Shown here in pieces: positions 34,771 through 41,914 of a stretch of DNA of 44,643 bases. Positions within the stretch are counted from its first letter, which is position 1. Every line of letters begins with the position of its first letter. The notes beneath the pieces are model-generated. The model did not search any database. It saw only the letters and a program-made list of their open reading frames with translations, and was not told where the DNA came from. The stretch comes from an uncultured Bacteroidota bacterium (GTDB lineage Bacteria > Bacteroidota > Bacteroidia > Flavobacteriales > Flavobacteriaceae), in contig CACJNF010000008.1 in assembly GCA_902594745.1 (NCBI GenBank), positions 1-44,643 of the forward strand, given 5' to 3'. The position numbers and the translations under genes were made by a program.

Positions 34771-36384
34771 TTATTTTTTTAGCTTAGAAAATGAAATAAG
34801 TAGAAGTAAAATTGAAATTAGAATACTAATCCTTGCAATATAGTCGCCATTTTTACTGTAAAAAGTTCTTTTATCAATCGTATATGCTCTTCCTGATAAA
34901 GTGCCTTTGTCATCAAATGGTAACTTAGCTTTATATTCCCCAACTTCATTAATAATTGCAGAAACACCAGAATTTGCACTTCTAACAACATATCTTCTAT
35001 TTTCTATAGCCCTTAATCTAGCATAACTTACAAGATGTCTGTGCCCAGGAGAATCAAACCACCAAGCGTCATTAGTTATTATAGTAATAAAATTTGCACC
35101 CAAATCAACATAGTCAGCAACGTACTCTCCATAAATAGTTTCATAGCAAACTATAGGTACAGTTTTTAAATCTTTATTTGAATGTTTAAATAATTTTCTA
35201 TCAGATGGATGTTGAACACCTTTTGAAACGGTAGTACCACCTAGGTCAATCATTACATTTCCAAGAAGTGGCTCAAGAAAAGACTTAAGAGGCATATACT
35301 CACTACCAACAACTAATTTAGTTTTATGATTGTATTCGAATCCCTGATTGGCAGAAAAATTTATTGAGGAATTATAGTAATCTACCCATAGGTTATCTCT
35401 AACAAAATTTGCTGTTTTTGAAGGTTTATCCTGTTCACCTTGATATAATTCAAAAAATTGAATTCCGGAGATAAGATTTGTGTTTTTAAATTCATCAAGA
35501 AAATTACTGAGACTATCATGAAGCTTGGTATACTCAAAATATTCTACATTCTCGCCATAACCTTCGGAAAAGTATGTTTCAGGTGCTATAACAAAGTCAT
35601 ATTGATCTGATTTTAATTTATGAAATGTCAGCTCTTTAAATGTTTCAAAATAATCAAGGTTTGTTGATGAATTACCATATTTTGCTGCCCAAGGGTCAAT
35701 TCGAGGCTGAGTTAATAAGACCTTGAACTCTTCACCTAATTTAACAGAAGGTTTAACTATAAATGAAATTAAGATTGGAACACAAATCAAAATCGATCTT
35801 GCAAATAGTCTTACATAAAATCTTCTTTTATCATCAAATTCATGAAAACTTTTTATGAGACTAAAAAGAAAAACATTAGAGTATAGCACCCAAAGACTTC
35901 CTCCAAAACTTCCAGTGAATTCATACCATTGAATCCAGCTTATTCTTTCAGAGAATACATTACCTAAATTCAGCCAAGGCCATGAAAACTCCCAGTTTAA
36001 ATGAAATTTTTCAAAAGAAATCCAAAAAGTTATTAGGAACAAAAATCCTGCTTTGTAGTCAATCTTCCTCTTTACTCTGCTGTATAATAAGAAGATAATT
36101 GAATAAAAAAATGAGTTTACAACATTAGCAAAAATTGCGCCAGGTAAAGTTGTGTATACAATCCACCATGTGGTTAAGAGATTCCAAATTAGAAATGAAA
36201 AATAAGAGTAAAAGAATAACCTAATGTTTTTCTTTTCATAACTATCCTTACTAATTATGTCTTCAACGAAAAGTAAAGGTATTAGACTTACAAATATTAA
36301 CGGAGTAAATCCATTTATTGGCCACGAAGATGCTAATAAAATACCTGAGAGTAATGAATAAATGAGGAGTCTACTCACTTTCAT
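34771..36384 (-). CDS. lnt: apolipoprotein N-acyltransferase
   Basis: Adds the third acyl chain to lipoproteins, 537 residues. The N-terminal 200 residues hold about seven membrane helices; the nitrilase-like periplasmic domain follows with the Glu-Lys-Cys triad: VIAPETYFSEGYG (Glu), HKTKLVVGSEYMP (Lys) and VPIVCYETIYG (Cys), and a final membrane helix near the C-terminus. This matches the lipoproteins predicted at 3051 and 4505. It is divergent from pssA across 62 bases that contain a 20-bp palindrome. Confidence 0.94.
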   Translation of the reverse strand: MKVSRLLIYSLLSGILLASSWPINGFTPLIFVSLIPLLFVEDIISKDSYEKKNIRLFFYSYFSFLIWNLLTTWWIVYTTLPGAIFANVVNSFFYSIIFLLYSRVKRKIDYKAGFLFLITFWISFEKFHLNWEFSWPWLNLGNVFSERISWIQWYEFTGSFGGSLWVLYSNVFLFSLIKSFHEFDDKRRFYVRLFARSILICVPILISFIVKPSVKLGEEFKVLLTQPRIDPWAAKYGNSSTNLDYFETFKELTFHKLKSDQYDFVIAPETYFSEGYGENVEYFEYTKLHDSLSNFLDEFKNTNLISGIQFFELYQGEQDKPSKTANFVRDNLWVDYYNSSINFSANQGFEYNHKTKLVVGSEYMPLKSFLEPLLGNVMIDLGGTTVSKGVQHPSDRKLFKHSNKDLKTVPIVCYETIYGEYVADYVDLGANFITIITNDAWWFDSPGHRHLVSYARLRAIENRRYVVRSANSGVSAIINEVGEYKAKLPFDDKGTLSGRAYTIDKRTFYSKNGDYIARISILISILLLLISFSKLKK

Positions 36385-36397
36385 AAGTTTAAATACT

Positions 36398-36417
36398 TTG
36401 TAATATTAATATTACAA
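36398..36417. promoter_or_regulatory. 20-bp perfect palindrome between lnt and pssA
   Basis: TTGTAATATTAATATTACAA reads the same on both strands and lies in the centre of the 62-base divergent spacer (lnt starts at 36384, pssA at 36447). Its place and symmetry suit an operator bound by a dimeric regulator of both genes. No regulator family is identifiable from the sequence. Confidence 0.45.
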
Positions 36418-36446
36418 TTTTTTTATAAATTGGAAACACAAATATC

Positions 36447-37205
36447 ATGATAAAAGCCTTTATTCCTAATATTCTTACAGCACTTAATCTTATATGTGGT
36501 TGTTTTTCAATTGCTTTCGCATTCCAATTTCAATTTGAAGCAGTCTTAATTCTTGTATTATTAGGAGTTTTTTTTGATTATTTAGATGGCATAGTTGCAA
36601 GAATGTTAAATGCTGAATCAGAATTTGGTAAGCACTTAGACTCTCTTTCTGATATTGTTACAAGTGGAGTTGTTCCAGGTGTTATTGTATATCAGTTATT
36701 TAAACTATCAGGAAATCGTGTTACAGATTTTAATTTAGACCTCAACCTAGAACCAATAGTAAATTTAGATCTAATTTTCTCAATCTCCCCGATCGCATTT
36801 TTAGCTTTTTTCATTACTCTAGGTTCTGCCCTTAGACTAGCTAAATTTAATACTATTGACTACACTGATGAGTTTGAAGGTTTACCAACACCTGCTAATG
36901 CTCTATTTTTTGCCTCATTTCCAATCTTGATGGAGCATTACTACTTTCTTGAGTCTAAGGAATATTTTCTTAATAATTATACTTTAATATTATTAGTTGT
37001 ATCAAGTTTTATTCTTATGAATGTTCCTTTTAGACTATTTTCATTGAGAATTTCTTTAATAAAATATGATTATAATATTTTTAAAATTCTCACTATAGTT
37101 TTAAGTATACCAATAATTTTAATTTTTGGAATTGGTGGATTTTGTCTAATAATTATACTCTATCTTTTTTTGAATGTAATAAGGAATCTGTGGTCTTTAA
37201 TATAA
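36447..37205 (+). CDS. pssA: CDP-diacylglycerol-serine O-phosphatidyltransferase
   Basis: Makes phosphatidylserine, the precursor of phosphatidylethanolamine. A 252-residue membrane enzyme of the CDP-alcohol phosphotransferase family. The signature is FDYLDGIVARMLNAESEFGKHLDSLSD (D-G-x-x-A-R then G-x-x-x-D-x-x-x-D), preceded by the first helix PNILTALNLICGCFSIAFAF. About seven further hydrophobic helices follow. It is convergent with lptB, with a terminator hairpin over both stops. Confidence 0.92.
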   Translation: MIKAFIPNILTALNLICGCFSIAFAFQFQFEAVLILVLLGVFFDYLDGIVARMLNAESEFGKHLDSLSDIVTSGVVPGVIVYQLFKLSGNRVTDFNLDLNLEPIVNLDLIFSISPIAFLAFFITLGSALRLAKFNTIDYTDEFEGLPTPANALFFASFPILMEHYYFLESKEYFLNNYTLILLVVSSFILMNVPFRLFSLRISLIKYDYNIFKILTIVLSIPIILIFGIGGFCLIIILYLFLNVIRNLWSLI

Positions 37206-37225
37206 TTTGAAATTATATTTTTTTT
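37200..37225 (+). terminator. intrinsic terminator overlapping the pssA and lptB stop codons
   Basis: ATATAATTT (37200-37208) pairs with AAATTATAT (37210-37218) and runs directly into a run of T's (37218-37225). The stop of pssA (37203-37205) and that of lptB (37213-37215) both lie inside the stem, so one small hairpin serves a seven-base intergenic gap. The U-tract favours plus-strand termination. Confidence 0.6.
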
Positions 37226-37947
37226 CTTTTGAATTCGAAATTTTTACCTAAATATACCTTTCTGACCATTTCGTCTTTCGCAAGATCCTCAGGCACACCC
37301 TCTTTAAGAATCTTGCCTTCAAACATTAAATAAGTTCTGTCTGTAATTGCAAGTGTTTCTTGAACATTATGATCTGTAATAAGTATTCCAATATTTTTCT
37401 TTTTCAAAACAGAAATAATTGACTGAATATCCTCAACTGCTATAGGATCAACTCCAGCAAAAGGTTCGTCCAATAGTAAAAAGTTTGGGTTATTTGCTAA
37501 AGCTCTGGCAATCTCAGTTCTTCTTCTCTCACCACCAGATAAAAGATCACCTCTGCTTTTTCTTATATTAATTAATCCAAATTCCTCCATTAACTGTTCT
37601 GCTTTTTCTTTTTGTTGATTTTTTGAAAGTTCTGAAAACTCTAAAACACCTAGTATATTATCCTCAACTGAAAGCTTTCTGAAGACTGATTCTTCCTGCG
37701 CAAGATATCCTATTCCTTTTTGAGCTCTTTGATACATAGGATATGTTGAAATAACTTCTTTGTCAAGAAAAATATCACCTTGTTCAGGCTTTATTATTCC
37801 AACAATCATATAAAATGATGTGGTCTTTCCAGCACCATTTGGACCAAGTAAACCAACAATTTCTCCTTGATTTACTTCAATTGAAATATTATTAACCACT
37901 TTCCTTCCTCTGTAAGATTTTGATATGTCTCTTGCACTTAAAATCAT
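37213..37947 (-). CDS. lptB: LPS export ABC transporter ATP-binding protein
   Basis: ATPase of the LptB2FG complex that extracts LPS from the inner membrane, 244 residues. Walker A GPNGAGKTTSFYMIVGI, Q-loop in GYLAQEESVFRKLSVEDNI, signature LLSGGERRRTEIARAL, Walker B FLLLDEPFAGVDPIAVEDI and switch His ITDHNVQETL, all typical of LptB. It follows tatC by 10 bases. The lptF/G genes are not in the window. Confidence 0.94.
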   Translation of the reverse strand: MILSARDISKSYRGRKVVNNISIEVNQGEIVGLLGPNGAGKTTSFYMIVGIIKPEQGDIFLDKEVISTYPMYQRAQKGIGYLAQEESVFRKLSVEDNILGVLEFSELSKNQQKEKAEQLMEEFGLINIRKSRGDLLSGGERRRTEIARALANNPNFLLLDEPFAGVDPIAVEDIQSIISVLKKKNIGILITDHNVQETLAITDRTYLMFEGKILKEGVPEDLAKDEMVRKVYLGKNFEFKRKKI

Positions 37948-37957
37948 CTGACAAATA

Positions 37958-38755
37958 TTATGTATTTAATTTTTTATATCCAATTTTTGAAATAATTATA
38001 CTTATTTCATAAAGTATTAAAATAGGTATACTTACTATAATTTGGCTTGCTATATCAGGTGGAGTAATTATTGCAGATAGACTCAATACTATAACAAGTG
38101 CAAATTTTCTATTTCTTCTTAAAAAATCTGGTGTGACTAAACCTACTTTTGTCAAATAATGGATAATAATTGGAAGTTCAAATATCAAACCAGACGCTAG
38201 TACGGATGCTCTTAAAAGACCGATATAACTACTTAAATCAAAATCATTAAAAACCTCTGAGCTAATGGTATAATTACCAAGAAAATTTATGGATAATGGT
38301 GTAACAATATAGTAGCCAAATAGAACACCAATAAAAAAAAGTAATGATGAAATAATAATAAAACCTCTTGCACCTTCTTTTTCCTTTCTGTATAACCCAG
38401 GGCTTATAAATTTCCAAAATTCATAAATTACGTAAGGAAATGAAATAATAAAACCAGCTAAAATAGATGTCCAAAGGTGAGCGGAAAATTGCCCTGAAAC
38501 TGTTCTGCTTTGAACTCTAAATGGAAGTTCTTCAAAACAAAAGGCATTACCACCGAATGATTGAGAAATTGAGCAAAATAATTCATAACTAACAAAGTTT
38601 CCTCTTTTAGGTCCAAATATTATTTGATCAAAAATTATATCCTTTGCTAAAAATGCTACAACTGCTACTAATAAAACTGCAATTGTAGATCTTATAATAT
38701 GCCACCTTAGTTCTTCAAGGTGATCTAGAAAAGACATGTCTTTCGAATTACTCAT
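37958..38755 (-). CDS. tatC: twin-arginine translocase subunit TatC
   Basis: Receptor for folded Tat substrates, 265 residues with six membrane helices. MSFLDHLEELRWHIIRS is the conserved N-terminal motif containing the Glu that binds the twin-arginine signal; FWKFISPGLYRKEK and a Glu in IFELPIIIHYLTK are also present. A periplasmic loop of about 45 residues between the first two helices (GPKRGNFVSYELFCSISQ onward) is the longer kind seen in Bacteroidota. It overlaps kdsD by 8 bases. Confidence 0.94.
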   Translation of the reverse strand: MSNSKDMSFLDHLEELRWHIIRSTIAVLLVAVVAFLAKDIIFDQIIFGPKRGNFVSYELFCSISQSFGGNAFCFEELPFRVQSRTVSGQFSAHLWTSILAGFIISFPYVIYEFWKFISPGLYRKEKEGARGFIIISSLLFFIGVLFGYYIVTPLSINFLGNYTISSEVFNDFDLSSYIGLLRASVLASGLIFELPIIIHYLTKVGLVTPDFLRRNRKFALVIVLSLSAIITPPDIASQIIVSIPILILYEISIIISKIGYKKLNT

Positions 38756-39722
38756 CGTTTATACCTTGTTTGATAATATCTAAAATATGAACGACACCAA
38801 TAAAACTATTATTATTATCAGTAACTAAAACCTGGCTAATATTATTTTTCTTCATAATTTTTAATGCTTCACTAGCTAAAATATCTGACTTTAAAACTTT
38901 AGGATTGTTACCCATAAATTCAGAAGCTATTATATCCTCTATATTCTTTCTTTTTTCAATTACTCTTCTTATATCCCCATCAGTAATTATTCCAACAATC
39001 TCTTCTTCTTTTAATACTGCTGTAGCTCCATACATTTTAGATGAAATTTCATTTATAACTTCTGCAAAAGATGATAATGGATTTACTATAGGTATTCTTT
39101 TGTTATCAACTAGATTATTCAATGAAAGACTAAGCTTCTTTCCTAGACTTCCAGATGGGTGATATTCTCCAAATTCATTTGGAGAAAAACCCTTTAATTT
39201 TTGAATTGCCATTGCAATTGCATCTCCAATAGCAAGATGACAAGTTGAGCTGGTTGTTGGAGCTAAATTATTGTGACATGCTTCTTTTTCTATATCTGTA
39301 TGAATGAACATATCAGACATTTTATCAAGAGACGAACCTTTTTGACAAGAAATACCAATTAGTTTAATTTTAGCTTTATTCAAGTAGTTTGAAAGAGAAA
39401 TTATTTCATTTGATTCACCACTTTTAGATAGACAAATTACTACATCCTCTTTTCCTATAACACCCATATCTCCATGAAGAGCATCTCCAAGATGTAAAAA
39501 AATTGATTTTGATCCAGTAGAATTTAAAGTTGCTGATATTTTCATTCCAATAATTGCACTTTTACCTATACCTGTTAGAACTATCTTACCTCGACAATCC
39601 TTAAGTAATTCAACAATCTTGCAGAAGTTTGAATCTATAATCTTTGAGAGATTTGAAATAGATTTGGATTCAAGATTTAATGTATCAAGTGCAGTATTTT
39701 TAATTATTTCGGAATTAGTCAA
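38748..39722 (-). CDS. kdsD: arabinose-5-phosphate isomerase (KpsF/GutQ family)
   Basis: Converts ribulose-5-phosphate to arabinose-5-phosphate for KDO synthesis. 324 residues: an SIS sugar isomerase domain (LTGIGKSAIIGMKISATLNSTGS, VICLSKSGESNEI, ATTSSTCHLAIGDAIAMA) and two C-terminal CBS domains (about 205-320). The HPSGSLGKKL junction is typical. The only sensible start is TTG at 39722, since the next in-frame ATG is far inside. It leads the kdsD-tatC-lptB operon, all envelope genes, and is divergent from recQ. Confidence 0.92.
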   Translation of the reverse strand: MTNSEIIKNTALDTLNLESKSISNLSKIIDSNFCKIVELLKDCRGKIVLTGIGKSAIIGMKISATLNSTGSKSIFLHLGDALHGDMGVIGKEDVVICLSKSGESNEIISLSNYLNKAKIKLIGISCQKGSSLDKMSDMFIHTDIEKEACHNNLAPTTSSTCHLAIGDAIAMAIQKLKGFSPNEFGEYHPSGSLGKKLSLSLNNLVDNKRIPIVNPLSSFAEVINEISSKMYGATAVLKEEEIVGIITDGDIRRVIEKRKNIEDIIASEFMGNNPKVLKSDILASEALKIMKKNNISQVLVTDNNNSFIGVVHILDIIKQGINDE

Positions 39723-39754
39723 AATGGGATTTTTTTTTTAAATTATATATAGTA

Positions 39755-39771
39755 CAAATTTATAAAATTTG
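39755..39771. promoter_or_regulatory. overlapping divergent promoters of kdsD and recQ
   Basis: An inverted repeat CAAATTT-ATA-AAATTTG. On the minus strand TAAATTTG (39755-39762) is a full TAnnTTTG box serving kdsD, with a leader of about 26 bases. On the plus strand the matching arm reads TAAAATTTG (39763-39771), the same box with a one-base longer spacer, 13 bases before the recQ start. Confidence 0.5.
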
Positions 39772-39784
39772 AAACAACCATATT

Positions 39785-41914
39785 TTGGATAACTTAAAAT
39801 TAAGTTTAAAGAAACACTTTGGTTTTAATGAATTTAAAAACCATCAAGAATATGTTATAAAAAATCTTCTTGAAGGAAATGATTCCTTTGTTATTATGCC
39901 AACTGGTGGTGGTAAATCACTTTGTTATCAATTGCCAGCATTAATAATGGATGGTACAGCGATTGTTATATCTCCTCTTATTGCTTTAATGAAAAATCAA
40001 GTGGATCTGCTTAGAGCAAGTAGTACAGATCATTCAATAGCGCATGTTTTAAATTCAACTTTAACAAAACAACAGGTTTCGAATGTAAAAGAGGATGTTA
40101 CAAATAGCAAAACTAAATTACTTTATATAGCCCCTGAGACTTTATCTAAAAGTGAAACTATAGACTTTTTAAAAACAATAAAAATTTCATTTCTAGCTAT
40201 AGATGAAGCTCATTGTATTTCTGAGTGGGGGCATGATTTTAGACCAGAGTACAGAAAGATTAGAGAAATAATAGAACTAATTGACTCTGAGTTAAAAATA
40301 ATAGCTCTGACGGCAACAGCAACTCCAAAAGTACAAGATGACATTGTCAAAAATTTAAAAATAAATAATTCAAAAGTTTTTAAGTCATCATTCAATAGGC
40401 CAAACTTATTTTATGAAGTAAGGGGTAAAAATGAAGCAACAGATTTAGATTTAATAAAATTTATAAAATCAAAATCTAATCAATCTGGAATAATTTATTG
40501 TCTTTCAAGAAAGAAAGTTGAGGATCTATCTGAATTACTTAATATTAATGGAATCAATAGTTTGCCCTACCATGCTGGATTAGAAAAAAAAATTAGAGAA
40601 GAAAATCAAGACAAATTCCTAAATGATGATTGTAGTATTATAGTTGCAACGATTGCTTTTGGAATGGGTATTGATAAACCTGATGTTAGATTTGTAGTAC
40701 ATTATGATGTTCCAAAAAGTATAGAAGGTTACTATCAAGAAACGGGTAGAGCTGGAAGAGATGGAGTTGTAAGTCATTGTATAATGTATTATTCAGATGA
40801 AGACGCAGATAAACTGGAAAAGTTATTATCACAAAAGAAATCCTCTGAAAGAGAGGTTGGAATAATGCTTTTAAAAGAAGTCAAAAGCTTTGCAAAGACA
40901 TCAATTTCTAGAAGAAAATATTTATTAAGTTATTTTGGAGAAAAATATGATCCTAAAGTTCATAATGACTCAAGTATGGATGATAATTCAAAGAATCCTA
41001 AAGAAAAAATTAATGCTATTGAAAACCTCAAATTTCTAATTTCTAATTTTTTTAAGTCTGATAAAAAAATTTCATTTAAAGAATTGGTAAACACTCTGCC
41101 AATAGAGGAAAAAAATGAAATTACAAGAGATTTTTGGAAAACTTTAATTACACATTGTATTGTAGATGGAATATTAATAAGAGATATAAATGACATAGGG
41201 TCTTTAAGGATAACTGATTATGGTAAACAATATCTAGTTGATCAAAATAAATTTGATATAACTATTGATAACGATTTTTCTGTTGAAAATAAACCAAGGC
41301 ATACTTCTGTAAAAACAGGAGTAATTGACACAAATTTAATGGATAAATTAATTATACTAAGAAAAGATATTGCAAAAAAGAATTCCTTACCTCCATATGC
41401 TGTTCTTCAAGAATTTTCGTTAGAGGATATAACATACAAGTATCCAACATCTTTAGAGGAGTTCAAAAATATTAATGGTGTAGGTGAGGGGAAAGTTAAT
41501 AAGTTTGGTAATTATTTCATTAAACTTATTAAGGAATATATTGAGGAGAATCAAATTCAAAAACCAGATGATTTAGTCCTCAGAACATCAGGAGAAAAAT
41601 CATCAAAAAAGCTTTCCCTTATTCAAAATATTGATAAAAAAATACCTTTAGATGAAATTAGTGACTCAAGAGGAATTGAGTTCACTGAGTTGTTGTCAGA
41701 ACTTGAAAGCATTGTCTTCTCAGGAACAAAATTAGACATTGATTACTATCTTGAAGAAATACTTGATGAAGACCAACAAGAGGAACTTAAAGAGTACTTT
41801 CTAGAATCTGAGAGTGAGGATATCTCAGATGCTCTAGAAGAGTTTGATGGAGATTATGATGAAGAAGAACTTAGACTATACAGAATAAAATTTCTCAACG
41901 ATGTCTCAAATTGA
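39785..41914 (+). CDS. recQ: ATP-dependent DNA helicase RecQ, lacking zinc-binding cysteines
   Basis: 3'-5' helicase of 709 residues acting in recombination and replication repair. The start is TTG at 39785 (no ATG fits). Motor domains have VIMPTGGGKSLCYQLPAL (Walker A), IDEAHCISEWGHDFRPEYR (DEAH and aromatic loop), TATATPKVQDDI and YYQETGRAGRDG (motif VI). The zinc domain that follows (ISRRKYLLSYFGEKYDPK, about 377-420) has none of the four usual cysteines. A winged-helix part, an HRDC domain (LRKDIAKKNSLPPYAVLQE) and an acidic C-terminal extension follow. Loss of the cysteines may be normal in this lineage. Confidence 0.93.
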   Translation: MDNLKLSLKKHFGFNEFKNHQEYVIKNLLEGNDSFVIMPTGGGKSLCYQLPALIMDGTAIVISPLIALMKNQVDLLRASSTDHSIAHVLNSTLTKQQVSNVKEDVTNSKTKLLYIAPETLSKSETIDFLKTIKISFLAIDEAHCISEWGHDFRPEYRKIREIIELIDSELKIIALTATATPKVQDDIVKNLKINNSKVFKSSFNRPNLFYEVRGKNEATDLDLIKFIKSKSNQSGIIYCLSRKKVEDLSELLNINGINSLPYHAGLEKKIREENQDKFLNDDCSIIVATIAFGMGIDKPDVRFVVHYDVPKSIEGYYQETGRAGRDGVVSHCIMYYSDEDADKLEKLLSQKKSSEREVGIMLLKEVKSFAKTSISRRKYLLSYFGEKYDPKVHNDSSMDDNSKNPKEKINAIENLKFLISNFFKSDKKISFKELVNTLPIEEKNEITRDFWKTLITHCIVDGILIRDINDIGSLRITDYGKQYLVDQNKFDITIDNDFSVENKPRHTSVKTGVIDTNLMDKLIILRKDIAKKNSLPPYAVLQEFSLEDITYKYPTSLEEFKNINGVGEGKVNKFGNYFIKLIKEYIEENQIQKPDDLVLRTSGEKSSKKLSLIQNIDKKIPLDEISDSRGIEFTELLSELESIVFSGTKLDIDYYLEEILDEDQQEELKEYFLESESEDISDALEEFDGDYDEEELRLYRIKFLNDVSN

